A DNA stretch of 64,000 nucleotides from Bacillus cereus (GCF_025917685.1 NZ_CP089518.1:3659001-3723000); one strand, 5' to 3'. Shown: positions 21,596-31,971, counted from the first letter of the stretch. The notes: a model not told the origin generated them from the sequence alone. Made by a program: numbers and translations.

Positions 21596-22330
21596 TTATT
21601 GGTCTTTTTTAATTTGCTCCAGCCATTTCTCTTCCTGCTTAGATAATTCTCGCTCTTCTAGTAAATCTGGTCTACGCGTATACGTGCGACGCAAGGATTC
21701 TTTATGGCGCCATTCATCAATGTTTTTATGATTTCCTGACATTAATACATCCGGTACCTTCATACCACGAAAATCAGCAGGACGTGTATAATGTGGATGT
21801 TCTAACAAGCCTGTGCTAAAAGAGTCTTCCACTTGTGACGTTTGATTCCCTAGCACTCCTGGCAGGAGACGTACAACACTATCAGTAATCACCATTGAGG
21901 CTAATTCTCCACCGGTCAATACGTAATCACCAATAGAAATCTCATCTGTTACAAGATGTTCACGAATTCGTTCATCGTACCCTTCATAATGGCCACATAC
22001 AAAAATAACATGCTCTTCTTCAGCAAGCTCTTCTGCCTTCCTCTGCGTAAAACACTCTCCTTGTGGACACATTAAGACGATTCTCGGTTTACGGTCTGTT
22101 TCCTTCGTTAACTCTTCCACCGCATCAAAGATAGGCTGAGGAGTTAATACCATCCCAGCTCCCCCACCATACGGATAATCATCTACACTATTATGCTTAC
22201 TAGTTGTATAATCACGGAAATTGACAACACGAAGCTCTACCGCTTCTTTTTCTTGTGCTTTCTTTAAAATTGAAGACCCAAACACACCCGTAAACATATC
22301 TGGAAACAATGTTAAAATGTCAATTTTCAT
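21596..22330 (-). CDS. trmD: tRNA (guanine-37-N1)-methyltransferase TrmD
   Basis: SPOUT-class enzyme that methylates G37 next to the anticodon, preventing frameshifts. The knot motifs are visible: [20 protein letters not shown] and [20 protein letters not shown]. The N-terminus [20 protein letters not shown] is typical. The length is 244 aa. Its ATG overlaps the rimM stop (TAATG), so translation is coupled. Confidence 0.97.
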   Translation of the reverse strand: MKIDILTLFPDMFTGVFGSSILKKAQEKEAVELRVVNFRDYTTSKHNSVDDYPYGGGAGMVLTPQPIFDAVEELTKETDRKPRIVLMCPQGECFTQRKAEELAEEEHVIFVCGHYEGYDERIREHLVTDEISIGDYVLTGGELASMVITDSVVRLLPGVLGNQTSQVEDSFSTGLLEHPHYTRPADFRGMKVPDVLMSGNHKNIDEWRHKESLRRTYTRRPDLLEERELSKQEEKWLEQIKKDQ

Positions 22331-22845
22331 TATAGCAACCCTTCCATTACATGAATGGTTACTAATTTATTCTCAATGTTAACTTGTAGTACAACGTCAT
22401 CGATATAAGGAATTAAAAGATCTTGACCTTTTGGACGCTTAATCACCCATACATCATTCGCACCAGGAGATAGGATCTCTTTGATCGTTCCTAACGCTTC
22501 TCCTTCTTCCGTTACAACACTGCAACCAATAATTTCATGATAATAGTATTCACCTTCAGCTAGTTCGCCTAACTGCTCTTCTGGTACTTTTATTAAAGAA
22601 CCTTTCAACTTCTCTACTTCATCTACATTGTTGTAGCCTTCCAATGTTAATAAATCAAATGTCTTATGTTGACGATGAGAATTTACCTTCACTGGAAGAT
22701 AGTCTGTACCTTTCTCATTACATATGTATAACGTGTTTCCTACTTTATATCGCTCTTCCGGAAAATCAGTACGAGAAATTACACGAATTTCTCCTCTTAC
22801 GCCATGAGTATTTACAATTTTCCCTACGTTAAACCATTTTGTCAT
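22330..22845 (-). CDS. rimM: 16S rRNA processing protein RimM
   Basis: Assists maturation of the 30S head and binds S19. The N-terminal RimM domain starts [19 protein letters not shown]; the C-terminal PRC barrel includes [20 protein letters not shown] and [14 protein letters not shown]. The ATG at 22843-22845 gives 171 aa, the normal length; a longer open frame of 22 codons upstream shows no similarity. Order rpsP-khpA-rimM-trmD-rplS is conserved in Firmicutes. Confidence 0.95.
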   Translation of the reverse strand: MTKWFNVGKIVNTHGVRGEIRVISRTDFPEERYKVGNTLYICNEKGTDYLPVKVNSHRQHKTFDLLTLEGYNNVDEVEKLKGSLIKVPEEQLGELAEGEYYYHEIIGCSVVTEEGEALGTIKEILSPGANDVWVIKRPKGQDLLIPYIDDVVLQVNIENKLVTIHVMEGLL

Positions 22846-22925
22846 AAATAGTATGTCACCCCTGGTTTCTATATAAATTAAGCATCTCCATTTCATATAT
22901 GGAACATGCAACTTCTCTTTAAATG

Positions 22926-22964
22926 TTAAAAAAGGGAGAGGAATTAACTCCTCGCCCTTTTTAC
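22926..22964 (-). terminator. Terminator downstream of khpA
   Basis: AAAGGG-GAGGA (22931-22941) pairs with TCCTC-CCCTTT (22949-22960) with one internal mismatch; the minus strand continues with TTTTTTAAC. It would separate rpsP-khpA from rimM-trmD. Confidence 0.75.
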
Positions 22965-22966
22965 GT

Positions 22967-23194
22967 TTATTGAATTTCCAGTGTTACTTTTTCATCATTA
23001 TGATGTCCCACTGAATACAAGAGCATTCGAATTGCTTTCGCAACCTTCCCTTGCTTTCCAATGACTTTTCCAACATCCTCAGGATGTACAGTTAATCGAT
23101 ACTTTATCTCTCCGTTGCAAAGTTCCTGTGTAACTTTTACATCTTCAGGATGATCGACAAGAGGCTTGACAATCGTCTCGACTAACTTCTTCAT
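22967..23194 (-). CDS. khpA: KH-domain RNA-binding protein KhpA
   Basis: Small RNA-binding protein, partner of KhpB/Jag in other Firmicutes, where the pair affects cell elongation. The single KH domain shows [24 protein letters not shown] with the GxxG loop (GKQG). The ATG at 23192-23194 (75 aa) is preferred because GAGGC lies seven bases upstream; an ATG two codons earlier is too close to it. It begins 14 bases after rpsP. Confidence 0.93.
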   Translation of the reverse strand: MKKLVETIVKPLVDHPEDVKVTQELCNGEIKYRLTVHPEDVGKVIGKQGKVAKAIRMLLYSVGHHNDEKVTLEIQ

Positions 23195-23208
23195 AGTCAT
23201 TGCCTCAA

Positions 23209-23481
23209 TTACTTACCTTGTTTAGATAAGTGGAATTTCTCCATGATACCTTGGTTAGAGAATAGGTTACGAACTGTATCAGATGGTTTAGCACCGTTTC
23301 CTAACCATTTTAATGCTGCTTCTTCGTTGATCTTAACTTCAGCTGGTTGAGCAACCGGATTGTAAGTACCGATTTCCTCAATGAAACGTCCGTCACGAGG
23401 AGAACAAGAATCTGCAACAACTACACGATAGAAAGGAGTTTTTTTAGCTCCCATACGTTTTAAACGAATTTTAACTGCCAT
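23209..23481 (-). CDS. rpsP: 30S ribosomal protein S16
   Basis: Small-subunit protein needed for early 30S assembly. The 90-residue sequence begins [25 protein letters not shown] and continues with [16 protein letters not shown], the S16 signature. GGAGGTGC stands before the ATG. It lies 100 bases downstream of ffh and immediately precedes khpA. Confidence 0.98.
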   Translation of the reverse strand: MAVKIRLKRMGAKKTPFYRVVVADSCSPRDGRFIEEIGTYNPVAQPAEVKINEEAALKWLGNGAKPSDTVRNLFSNQGIMEKFHLSKQGK

Positions 23482-23581
23482 TTATAAAGCACCTCCGAAT
23501 TTATTTCACACAGATAATTATATTAGCAAAAAGACTATTGCTTTGTAAAGTATTTTTTCTTAACAGAGCCATCTTTTTTCC

Positions 23582-24931
23582 TTACATGAATGGAAACTTC
23601 AATCCACCTAGTCCTTTTTTCTTACCTTTTTGCATTCCAGTCATCGTCTTCATCATTTTTTTCATATCATCAAATTGCTTGATTAGACGATTAATTTCTT
23701 GTACGGTTGTACCGCTACCTTTGGCAATGCGTTTTTTACGACTAGCATTGATTATTTCCGGTTGTTCTCGCTCTAATTTAGTCATAGAACGAATAATTGC
23801 CTCAATATGCCCAATTTGTTTTTCATCAACTTGTGCATTTTTCAGCCCTTTAATTTTATTTGCACCAGGAAGCATTCCTAACAATTCGTCAAGCGGTCCA
23901 AGTTGACGCACTTGTCCAAGTTGTTCTAGGAAATCGTCAAGCGTAAACGAAAGCGTACGCATTTTTTGCTCAAGTTCTTTTGCTTTCTCTTCATCAACTG
24001 TAGCTTGCGCTTTTTCAATTAATGTTAAGACGTCGCCCATCCCTAAAATACGGGATGCCATACGTTCTGGATGGAACGCTTCAATCGCATCTAGTTTTTC
24101 GCCCATACCAGCAAATTTAATTGGTGTGTTTGTTACAGCCTTAATAGATAATGCCGCACCACCGCGCGTATCACCATCTAATTTCGTTAATACAACACCT
24201 GTTAAACCTAACTGCTCATGGAAACTTTGTGCTACATTTACCGCGTCTTGTCCTGTCATCGCATCGACAACAAGGAAAATTTCATCCGGTTTCGCAACTT
24301 CTTTAACTTTCGCTAATTCATCCATTAGTTCTTCATCAATATGCAGGCGACCCGCTGTATCAATTAAAACATAATCGTGATGATCTTCTTTTGCTTTTGC
24401 AATCGCTTGTTTCGCAATTTCAACTGGACTTACTTTATCTCCTAAAGAGAAAACAGGCATGTCCAATTGCTTCCCTAATGTTTCAAGCTGTTTAATCGCT
24501 GCTGGACGGTAAATATCTGCTGCAACAAGCATCGGTTTACGATTATACTTTTTACGAAGTAAATTCGCAAGCTTACCTGTTGTCGTTGTTTTACCCGCAC
24601 CTTGCAGACCAACCATCATAATAACAGTCGGTGGCTTATTAGCAACAGCAATTTTGCTTTGCTCTCCGCCCATAAGTTCTGTAAGTTCTTCCTGTACGAT
24701 TTTAATTACTTGTTGTCCAGGTGTCAAACTTTTCATTACATCTTGTCCGACAGCACGCTCAGACACACGCTTTATAAAATCTTTTACTACTTTAAAGTTA
24801 ACATCTGCTTCTAAAAGAGCTAGACGAACTTCTCTCATCATTTCTTTCACATCGGCTTCAGAAACTTTTCCTTTGCCGCGGATTTTTTGCATTGTCTGTT
24901 GAAGTCGGTCGGCTAATCCTTCAAATGCCAT
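23582..24931 (-). CDS. ffh: Signal recognition particle protein Ffh (SRP54)
   Basis: GTPase subunit of the signal recognition particle; binds signal sequences and the SRP RNA. N and G domains show MMVGLQGAGKTTTTGKLANL, VLIDTAGRLHIDEELM, TKLDGDTRGGAALS and GMGEKLDAIEAFHPERMASRILGMGD. The C-terminal M domain is methionine-rich, ending MMKTMTGMQKGKKKGLGGLKF. The length is 449 aa. ylxM overlaps functionally and lies 12 bases upstream; ftsY, the receptor gene, is next. Confidence 0.98.
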   Translation of the reverse strand: MAFEGLADRLQQTMQKIRGKGKVSEADVKEMMREVRLALLEADVNFKVVKDFIKRVSERAVGQDVMKSLTPGQQVIKIVQEELTELMGGEQSKIAVANKPPTVIMMVGLQGAGKTTTTGKLANLLRKKYNRKPMLVAADIYRPAAIKQLETLGKQLDMPVFSLGDKVSPVEIAKQAIAKAKEDHHDYVLIDTAGRLHIDEELMDELAKVKEVAKPDEIFLVVDAMTGQDAVNVAQSFHEQLGLTGVVLTKLDGDTRGGAALSIKAVTNTPIKFAGMGEKLDAIEAFHPERMASRILGMGDVLTLIEKAQATVDEEKAKELEQKMRTLSFTLDDFLEQLGQVRQLGPLDELLGMLPGANKIKGLKNAQVDEKQIGHIEAIIRSMTKLEREQPEIINASRKKRIAKGSGTTVQEINRLIKQFDDMKKMMKTMTGMQKGKKKGLGGLKFPFM

Positions 24932-24943
24932 ATTGCCGCCCTC

Positions 24944-25276
24944 CTAATCTAATTTTTCGATAGCTTCAACAACTTGTTTCATTTCTTCATTCACATGCTC
25001 TTCTTCGCTGATTAGCTGTTTTAGCTTTGCAACAAGTCGCTGTCGCTCTTGAAACTTTTGAAGTAATACTAATTTATCTTCATATTCTTCAAGCATCGCT
25101 TCAGTCCGTTTAATGTTATCATACACGGCTTGGCGGCTTACATCAAATTCTTCCGCAATTTCACCAAGAGATAAATCATCTAGATAATAAAGCGACATAT
25201 AACTTCTTTGTTTTTGCGTTAACAACGATTGATAAAAATCAAATAAATAGTTCATTCTCGTTGTTTTTTCGAGCAT
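24944..25276 (-). CDS. ylxM: SRP-associated helix-turn-helix protein YlxM
   Basis: Small DNA/RNA-binding-like protein that accompanies ffh in Firmicutes; in streptococci it is linked to SRP function. The 110 residues show a sigma-70-region-4-like helix-turn-helix ([25 protein letters not shown]) followed by a charged coiled tail. It is preceded by its own sigma-A promoter and lies 12 bases before ffh, so it leads the ylxM-ffh transcript. Confidence 0.93.
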   Translation of the reverse strand: MLEKTTRMNYLFDFYQSLLTQKQRSYMSLYYLDDLSLGEIAEEFDVSRQAVYDNIKRTEAMLEEYEDKLVLLQKFQERQRLVAKLKQLISEEEHVNEEMKQVVEAIEKLD

Positions 25277-25318
25277 GTTGGATCATCCTTTGTTAAGTGA
25301 TTTCCCTTTACATGAATT

Positions 25319-25347
25319 AGTTTACATGGAGTATAAAAGAGTGTCAA
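25319..25347 (-). promoter_or_regulatory. Sigma-A promoter of ylxM-ffh
   Basis: On the minus strand, TTGACA (25342-25347), a 17-bp spacer and TAAACT (25319-25324), about 42 bases upstream of the ylxM start. Confidence 0.7.
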
Positions 25348-25375
25348 GTTTTTTTCTTAACATCACATATTTTTT

Positions 25376-25409
25376 ATAGAAAAAGAAGCGGAAATACCGC
25401 TTCTTTCAC
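25376..25409 (-). terminator. Terminator downstream of ftsY
   Basis: AAAGAAGCGG (25382-25391) and CCGCTTCTTT (25397-25406) form a perfect 10-bp stem with a 5-base loop; the minus strand continues with TTTTCTATAAAA. Confidence 0.8.
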
Positions 25410-26399
25410 TTACACTTCTTCAGTTTCTACCAAGTTCGCGAATAAGCCATACACATATTGTTCTGGATCAAATTGCTGCAAGTCATCCATTTGCTCTCCT
25501 AGTCCAACAAATTTCACCGGTACATCCATTTCGTTACGAATTGCTAATACGATACCACCTTTAGCAGTTCCGTCTAACTTCGTTAAAACAATACCAGTCA
25601 CATTTGTTGCCTCGCGGAATGTTTTCGCTTGACTTAAACCATTTTGTCCTGTTGTTGCATCAATAACAAGTAATACTTCATGAGGAGCTCCTGGTACTTC
25701 ACGCTCAATTACACGCTTCACTTTCTCTAACTCTTTCATTAAGTTGACTTTGTTTTGCAGGCGTCCTGCTGTATCACATAGCAACACATCCACTTTACGA
25801 GCCTTCGCTGCCTGTACAGCATCGTACATAACAGCCGCTGGGTCAGACCCTGATCCTTGTTTAATTACTTCTACACCAACACGATCGCCCCATACTTCTA
25901 ATTGTTCAATCGCCCCAGCACGGAATGTATCTCCTGCCGCCAATAGGACAGACTTACCTTCCGATTTAAATTTATGTGCAAGCTTACCAATTGTCGTCGT
26001 TTTTCCTACACCATTAACACCAACAAATAAAACAACTGTTAATTGATCCTCTTGTATATTAACTTCATTACTAAAGTCGCTATCACCTTTGTAAATTCCC
26101 ACTAACTTCTCAGAAATCACAGCCTGTACTTCTTTTGGATCTTGAATGTTACGACGTTGCACTTCTTCTTTCAACTGATCAATTAATTCCATCACTGTCG
26201 AAACTCCAACATCTGCACTAATTAATATTTCTTCTAATTCCTCAAAGAAGTCTTCGTCTATTTTACGGTAACGATACACTAAATCATTTACTTTATCAGC
26301 AAATGAATTCCTTGTTTTTTCCAATCCTTGTTTAAACTTCTCTGTTACTGTATCCGTTTGTTTTGAAATCTTTTCTTTTAATTTTTTAAAAAAGCTCAT
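25410..26399 (-). CDS. ftsY: Signal recognition particle receptor FtsY
   Basis: GTPase that docks the SRP-ribosome complex at the membrane. A lysine-rich N-terminal helix (FFKKLKEKISKQTDTVTEK) is followed by NG domains: VLFVGVNGVGKTTTIGKLAH, LLAAGDTFRAGAIEQLEVW, VLLCDTAGRLQNKVNLM, LTKLDGTAKGGIVLAI and VGLGEQMDDLQQFD. The ATG at 26397-26399 (329 aa) is used because GGAAGG lies nine bases upstream. The long acidic A domain of E. coli FtsY is absent, as usual in Bacillus. Confidence 0.97.
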   Translation of the reverse strand: MSFFKKLKEKISKQTDTVTEKFKQGLEKTRNSFADKVNDLVYRYRKIDEDFFEELEEILISADVGVSTVMELIDQLKEEVQRRNIQDPKEVQAVISEKLVGIYKGDSDFSNEVNIQEDQLTVVLFVGVNGVGKTTTIGKLAHKFKSEGKSVLLAAGDTFRAGAIEQLEVWGDRVGVEVIKQGSGSDPAAVMYDAVQAAKARKVDVLLCDTAGRLQNKVNLMKELEKVKRVIEREVPGAPHEVLLVIDATTGQNGLSQAKTFREATNVTGIVLTKLDGTAKGGIVLAIRNEMDVPVKFVGLGEQMDDLQQFDPEQYVYGLFANLVETEEV

Positions 26400-26413
26400 A
26401 CTTCCCATCCTTC

Positions 26414-29400
26414 CTATTTACTTGCTACAAGTTCTTCACCATCACCTAAACGAACAGAAACAAGCTTAGATACCCCTGATTCTTGCATTGTTACACCGTA
26501 CAATACATCAGACTCTTCCATTGTACCTTTTCGGTGTGTAATTACAATAAACTGCGTTTCATCACTAAATTTCTTTAAATACTGCGCAAAACGAGCAACA
26601 TTAGCCTCATCAAGAGCCGCTTCTACTTCATCTAGCACACAGAATGGGACTGGGCGTACTTTTAAAATACCAAATAAGAGCGCAATTGCCGTCAAAGCAC
26701 GCTCTCCACCTGAAAGTAAACCTAAGTTTTGTAGTTTCTTCCCTGGCGGTTGCGCCACAATATCAATACCAGTATTTAATAAATCTTCTGGATTTGTCAT
26801 TACTAAATCCGCTCTTCCGCCTCCGAATAATTCAGAGAATACAGATTGAAACTCCGTTCGAATTCCTTCGAATGTAGTAGAAAAGCGTTTTTTCATCTCT
26901 TCATCCATTTCCGTAATAAGTTGATGTAACGTCGATTTCGCTTCTTCCAGGTCATCTCTTTGCTCTAGTAAGAATGTATGACGTTCTGCTACACGTTCGT
27001 ATTCATCAATTGCCCCTAAGTTTACTGCGCCTAACTCTTCAATGGATAGTTTAATTAATTTCACCTTTTTACGCGCATCTTCTGCAGGCATCGTCATTGT
27101 ATACTTCAGTTTTGCTGCTTCAAATGAAATAGTATAAGTTTCACGTAAATGTTGCAATCTATTTTCCAACTCTACATCAAGTCGGTTAATTTTCACTTCT
27201 TGATCTTTCAACATCTCAAGAATATATTTATGTTTACCTATTGTTTCTTTCACACCGCGTTCTAAATGCTCCACTCTCTCTTGCAATGATACGCGTTGTT
27301 CACGACGCGAACGAATTAAATCCGAAGTTTGATTACGATCATACGCTTTCTTCTCTATCATATTCGTAATTTGGTCTTCGCCACTTGAATTAGACGTCAT
27401 CTCTTGTTTTAAGAACGCTAAATCTTCTTTCGTTTTTACAAGTGTCGTATCAGTCTCTTCTTTTTCCTTCGTTAATCGTTCAACTTTTTCTTTTTGATTA
27501 GATAAACGTTGTTGTTGTTCAGCTGCTTGTACTTTTAGCTCAGTCATTTCCTTTTGAACTTTTTCTTTTGAAGAATGTTGCTCACTTTTTTGTTTCGTTA
27601 ATGCGACGATTTTGCCATCTAATTCCGAAATCTCCGCTTGAAGAGTTGCTAAAATCTTTTCTAACTCTCCTTTACGCCCTTGCATTTTCACTTGATCTTG
27701 TAAAAATCCTTCTATCTCTAAATCGTATATAGATAAACGATCATTAATTCGATGTTCTTCTAATTCTAATCGATTAATTTCTTCTCTTAATTTCTGTTCA
27801 TCTAAACGCTCAGTTTCTACGCCTTGGCGTAGTTCACGTATTTGTACTTCTTTTTCTTGAATCTCTTGCTTTACTGCTTTAACAAAGTTTTCTAGCTTCG
27901 TTGTTTTTTCTTCCATATCAGCTAGCTTTTTAGTCCATTCTTCAAGTTCACGCTGGCGCCCTAATAAAGAAGATTTCGCCTGTTTTACAGCTCCACCAGT
28001 CATAGAACCACCAGGATTCACTACGTCACCTTCAAGCGTTACAATACGATAGCGATATTGTAATTGTTTCGCTAATTCATTTGCACCGCGTAAATCTTTC
28101 GCAACAATAACAGTACCTAATAGGCTTGAAACTACATTCTCATATTTATTGTTGTACTGCACAAGTTCTGCCGCCACACCAACAAACGCTGGATGTTGAT
28201 TCACAATACGTAATTGTTCAAATGATAACGATCTACTTTTAATAACAGCTTGAGGTAAAAACGTTGCACGACCATGTTTATTTTGCTTTAAAAATGCAAT
28301 TGCATTACGAGCATGTTCTTCTGTTTGTACTACGATATGTTGCATCGCTGCCCCAAGGGCGATTTCCATTGCAATTTCATATTCTTTCGGCACAGTCAGA
28401 AGTTCTGCAACAGCTCCCTCGATACCTTGCAATCTATTTTCTCTAGCCTTTAATACTTCACGTACCCCTTGATAGAAACCAGAATAGTCCTCTTGCATTT
28501 CTTCTAGCATTTCTTTTCGAGAACGCGCCTGTTGCACAAATTGATACGCTTGATACAGTTTCGTTTCATTTTCACTATACTGAGACTTACATTTCCCAAG
28601 TGCCGTTTCTGTCTTCTGTATGTTAGAAATAATGCCAGCTACTTTCTCCTTCACTTGCTCATAACTTTCTACAAGTTTCGCTTTTTTCGCTGTAATTTCC
28701 ATACGCATCTGTACATATTTTTCATTTTCTTCATCAAGGCGTTCATTTTTAGAATTTTGCTGTTTAGATTGTTCTTCAATCATAGATAATTCATTACGAA
28801 GACTTGCTTGTTGATTTAAAAGTTCAATATAATCACCTTTTAAATTCTCAATCTGTTCCTCTAGATTCACGGCAAAAGTTGCAAGTAGTTGCTCATTATC
28901 ATGCAATTTCTTCTCCAACTCTTTTACTTGATTCACAAATTGCATTAACGCTTCGGTACTTGTTTCAATTTCGCCATCATAACTTTTAGCTTTCTCTACC
29001 AATTCAACAATTAGCTTTTCAAGCTGCGCACAATGCGTCGTCGCATTTTGCTTTCTTTCCTTTAACAACTCACGCTGCCCTTCTAGCTTTTCTAGCTCTT
29101 TACTAGAAAGAAGAAGAACTTCTTGTAAAGAGTTTACAGATTCATCAACCGCTTGTAATTGTCCGCGTAATTCCTCAAGCTCTTCTTCACTTTTTTGTAA
29201 ATTCGTCGACATTTTAACTTCTTCATCTTTATTATGCCCAAATTGATTTCGAAGCGCTTCCCACTTTTCATGTAATTCTTCAATTTCATGTACAATAAGC
29301 GCCGCTTCTACTTTTTCTAATTCTTCTTTTTTCTCAAGAAAATCTTTCGCTATAGAAGCTTGTCTTTCTAGCGGCTCTACTTGACTACTCAATTCATGTA

Positions 29401-29983
29401 TAATATCTTGCACACGATTTAAGTTTTCTTGTGTTTCTGCTAATTTCCCTTCGGCTTTCTTTTTACGAAGTTTGTATTTCAGCACACCCGCAGCTTCCTC
29501 AAATACCCCTCGACGTTCTTCCGATTTACTACTTAAAATCTCTTCGACTTTCCCCTGGCTAATAATTGAAAAAGCTTCTCTTCCCATACCAGAGTCCATA
29601 AATAAATCAATAATATCTTTCAGTCTACAAGATTGTTTATTAATATAAAAATCACTATCACCCGAACGAGATACACGACGTGTTACACACACCTCGTTAT
29701 ATTCAATCGGTAATCGTTGGTCTTCATTATTTAAAGTTAATGTTACTTCAGCAATATTAACCGCTCTTCTCGTATCACTACCTGCAAAAATAATATCCTC
29801 CATTTTTGCACCACGTAATGACTTTGCAGATTGTTCACCAAGTACCCAGCGAATCGCATCAGTAATATTACTTTTCCCGCTCCCGTTAGGTCCTACTACA
29901 GAAGTTACACCTGGAACAAAATCGACAGATACACGCTCAGCAAAAGATTTAAATCCTGCTATTTCTAATCTTTTTAAAAACAC
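26414..29983 (-). CDS. smc: Chromosome partition protein Smc
   Basis: Condensin ATPase that organises and segregates the nucleoid with ScpA and ScpB. The N-terminal head has SVVGPNGSGKSNITDAIRWV (Walker A); long coiled coils flank a hinge around residues 510-660 (GRATFLPQAVIK, GGSMTGGAVKQ); the C-terminal head has LGLLSGGERALTAIALL (signature) and PFCVLDEVEAALDEANVARF (Walker B). I start at the GTG 29981-29983 (1189 aa, MFLKRLEIAGFKSFAERV), after AGGAGG; the frame extends 25 codons further upstream without similarity. It lies 14 bases before ftsY. Confidence 0.97.
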   Translation of the reverse strand: MFLKRLEIAGFKSFAERVSVDFVPGVTSVVGPNGSGKSNITDAIRWVLGEQSAKSLRGAKMEDIIFAGSDTRRAVNIAEVTLTLNNEDQRLPIEYNEVCVTRRVSRSGDSDFYINKQSCRLKDIIDLFMDSGMGREAFSIISQGKVEEILSSKSEERRGVFEEAAGVLKYKLRKKKAEGKLAETQENLNRVQDIIHELSSQVEPLERQASIAKDFLEKKEELEKVEAALIVHEIEELHEKWEALRNQFGHNKDEEVKMSTNLQKSEEELEELRGQLQAVDESVNSLQEVLLLSSKELEKLEGQRELLKERKQNATTHCAQLEKLIVELVEKAKSYDGEIETSTEALMQFVNQVKELEKKLHDNEQLLATFAVNLEEQIENLKGDYIELLNQQASLRNELSMIEEQSKQQNSKNERLDEENEKYVQMRMEITAKKAKLVESYEQVKEKVAGIISNIQKTETALGKCKSQYSENETKLYQAYQFVQQARSRKEMLEEMQEDYSGFYQGVREVLKARENRLQGIEGAVAELLTVPKEYEIAMEIALGAAMQHIVVQTEEHARNAIAFLKQNKHGRATFLPQAVIKSRSLSFEQLRIVNQHPAFVGVAAELVQYNNKYENVVSSLLGTVIVAKDLRGANELAKQLQYRYRIVTLEGDVVNPGGSMTGGAVKQAKSSLLGRQRELEEWTKKLADMEEKTTKLENFVKAVKQEIQEKEVQIRELRQGVETERLDEQKLREEINRLELEEHRINDRLSIYDLEIEGFLQDQVKMQGRKGELEKILATLQAEISELDGKIVALTKQKSEQHSSKEKVQKEMTELKVQAAEQQQRLSNQKEKVERLTKEKEETDTTLVKTKEDLAFLKQEMTSNSSGEDQITNMIEKKAYDRNQTSDLIRSRREQRVSLQERVEHLERGVKETIGKHKYILEMLKDQEVKINRLDVELENRLQHLRETYTISFEAAKLKYTMTMPAEDARKKVKLIKLSIEELGAVNLGAIDEYERVAERHTFLLEQRDDLEEAKSTLHQLITEMDEEMKKRFSTTFEGIRTEFQSVFSELFGGGRADLVMTNPEDLLNTGIDIVAQPPGKKLQNLGLLSGGERALTAIALLFGILKVRPVPFCVLDEVEAALDEANVARFAQYLKKFSDETQFIVITHRKGTMEESDVLYGVTMQESGVSKLVSVRLGDGEELVASK

Positions 29984-30097
29984 GAAAGGCCTTCCTCCTA
30001 TTCTCCGTTGTTGTAAACATTGTCTGTACGAAAACAAGCTACTATACGGATTTCCCACTCCTTTTATTTATAAACAAAAGGAAAGTTTCATTCTATG

Positions 30098-30136
30098 CAT
30101 AAGGAATCCCCCTCATTCAAAGGGGGATTCCTCATA
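30098..30136 (-). other. Perfect 12-bp hairpin at the end of rnc, without U-tract
   Basis: AGGAATCCCCCT (30102-30113) and AGGGGGATTCCT (30121-30132) pair perfectly around a 7-base loop and reach into the rnc stop codon. No T run follows on either strand, so it is not a typical terminator; it may be an RNA-stability or processing hairpin. Confidence 0.6.
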
Positions 30137-30869
30137 ATTGTTCTTTTAATTTTTTCAATGCTTCTGCAGCAGCTTGTTGCTCTGCCTCTTTTTTTGACTT
30201 ACCACTCCCAAGACCTAATGCCTCATTATTTAAAGTTACACGTGACACAAATTCTCGGTTATGGGCCGGTCCTTTTTCTTGCAAAATTTGATACTCAATG
30301 TTCCCACTACCATCACGCTGAATCAATTCTTGCAATTGACTCTTATAATCCATCACATGAGAAAAAGCACCTTCATTAATTTTCGGATATACAACTTCTT
30401 TTAAGAATCCCCAAACTGTTTCAAGCCCTTGATCAAGATAAAGGGCACCAATAAACGCTTCAAAGACATCCGCTAATAAAGCTGGTCGTTCACGTCCACC
30501 CGTCATTTCCTCACCTTTCCCTAATAAAACAAGGCTACCAAATGACAATTCGTTTGCAAAACGAACAAGAGATGGTTCACATACAATAGCTGCACGTAGT
30601 TTTGTTAACTCTCCTTCGCTCATTGTCGGATATTTTTGAAACAGATACTGTGATACAGTGAGTTCCAATACAGCATCACCAAGAAATTCAAGACGCTCAT
30701 TGTCCTCATGCGGTTTTTTTCGATGCTCATTCACATACGATGAATGCGTAAATGCTTGAATCAATAATTTTTCATCTGAAAACGTAATACCTATCTCTTC
30801 TTGAAATACTTTAAACGCTTCACGATATTTTATTTCGTATTTTTTTTCTCTATGTTTTCGGTACGGCAT
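30132..30869 (-). CDS. rnc: Ribonuclease III
   Basis: Cuts double-stranded RNA in rRNA processing and antisense decay. The signature [20 protein letters not shown] is near residue 50, with the second catalytic acid in [16 protein letters not shown]; a dsRNA-binding domain ends the protein ([20 protein letters not shown] ... [18 protein letters not shown]). The ATG at 30867-30869 gives 245 aa after GGAGGGACCT; the frame is open 17 codons further but not conserved. It lies between acpP and smc, flanked by strong hairpins on both sides. Confidence 0.97.
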   Translation of the reverse strand: MPYRKHREKKYEIKYREAFKVFQEEIGITFSDEKLLIQAFTHSSYVNEHRKKPHEDNERLEFLGDAVLELTVSQYLFQKYPTMSEGELTKLRAAIVCEPSLVRFANELSFGSLVLLGKGEEMTGGRERPALLADVFEAFIGALYLDQGLETVWGFLKEVVYPKINEGAFSHVMDYKSQLQELIQRDGSGNIEYQILQEKGPAHNREFVSRVTLNNEALGLGSGKSKKEAEQQAAAEALKKLKEQL

Positions 30870-30889
30870 AGGTCCCTCCAGATATAAGC

Positions 30890-30920
30890 CGAGAAGCCCC
30901 GCTAAAAAACGGGACTTCAC
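30890..30920 (-). other. Hairpin between acpP and rnc, without U-tract
   Basis: On the minus strand, GAAGUCCCG (30918-30910) pairs with CGGGGCUUC (30901-30893) including one G-U pair, around a U-rich loop. The downstream side reads TCGGCTTATA, not T-rich. It ends about 20 bases upstream of the rnc start codon. Confidence 0.55.
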
Positions 30921-30927
30921 TTAAGCA

Positions 30928-31161
30928 TTATAGATGACTCTCTATGTAAGTCACAGCATCGCCAACAGTAGCAATCTTTTCAGCATCTTCATCAGAAATT
31001 TCCATTTCGAATTCGTCTTCCAATTGCATTACAAGTTCTACTACATCTAGGGAGTCTGCGCCTAAATCTTCTTTAAAGCTAGCAGCCGGTACTACTTCAG
31101 TTTCTTCTACACCTAAACGATCAACGATGATTTTTGTTACACGCTCTAAAACATCTGCCAT
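30928..31161 (-). CDS. acpP: Acyl carrier protein
   Basis: Carries growing fatty acyl chains on a phosphopantetheine arm. The attachment serine lies in the canonical [20 protein letters not shown], near residue 37. The product is small and acidic, 77 aa from the ATG at 31159-31161, which follows AGGTG by six bases. It lies between fabG and rnc, the order conserved in B. subtilis (acpA). Confidence 0.97.
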
Positions 31162-31230
31162 TCCATTCACCTCCCCTCAAATATTATATAAAATATTGTC
31201 CAAAAAAACTAGGTGAAATCGATTCTTTTA

Positions 31231-31971
31231 TTACATTACCATTCCGCCATCAACATTTAACGTTTGTCCTGTAATATATTTGCTTTGATCAGCAGCAAAA
31301 AACGTTACAGTATTTGCGATATCTTGCGCTTCACCAAACTGAGCTGCAGGAATTAATTTTAACATTTCGGCTTTTATATTTTCATCTAATACATCCGTCA
31401 TATCAGTCGCAATAAAGCCTGGAGCAATTGCATTTACAGTAATATTTCGGCTCGCTAATTCTTTTGCTGATGTTTTTGTTAATCCAATTACACCAGCTTT
31501 AGCAGCAACATAGTTTGCTTGTCCTGGGTTTCCTGTTACTCCGACAACAGAAGCGATATTAATAATACGTCCATGACGTTGACGCATCATATAACGAGAT
31601 ACTGCCTTCGTACATAAGAAAACACCTTTTAAGTTTGTATTAATAACTGTATCCCATTCTTCCTCTTTCATACGCATTAATAAATTATCTTTTGTTACAC
31701 CAGCGTTGTTTACAAGAATATCTACTTGTCCAAACGTATCTACAGTTTGTTTCACCATACTCGTAACATCTTCAGCATTTGCAACATCTGCTCTTACTGC
31801 AATAGCATCTGAACCTAATTTCTTTATTTCATCGACTACTTCATTCGCCTTTTGCTCATTACCAGCATAATTTACTACAACATTTGCCCCTTGTTTTGCT
31901 AAATCAATCGCAATCGCACGACCAATTCCACGTGAAGCGCCAGTTACTAATGCTACTTTCCCTTTTAACAT
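31231..31971 (-). CDS. fabG: 3-oxoacyl-[acyl-carrier-protein] reductase FabG
   Basis: NADPH-dependent reduction of 3-ketoacyl-ACP in each elongation cycle of fatty acid synthesis. SDR features: [20 protein letters not shown] (cofactor loop), [42 protein letters not shown] (catalytic Ser and YxxxK), and [17 protein letters not shown]. The length is 246 aa. Its ATG overlaps the fabD stop (ATGA), indicating coupled translation within the fapR-plsX-fabD-fabG operon. Confidence 0.96.
   Translation of the reverse strand: MLKGKVALVTGASRGIGRAIAIDLAKQGANVVVNYAGNEQKANEVVDEIKKLGSDAIAVRADVANAEDVTSMVKQTVDTFGQVDILVNNAGVTKDNLLMRMKEEEWDTVINTNLKGVFLCTKAVSRYMMRQRHGRIINIASVVGVTGNPGQANYVAAKAGVIGLTKTSAKELASRNITVNAIAPGFIATDMTDVLDENIKAEMLKLIPAAQFGEAQDIANTVTFFAADQSKYITGQTLNVDGGMVM

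Noticed and set aside
30061..30080. 20-bp near-palindrome of A and T between smc and rnc
   Set aside because: One mismatch and only A/T at the centre; expected by chance in AT-rich DNA, and no regulator with such a site is known to me.
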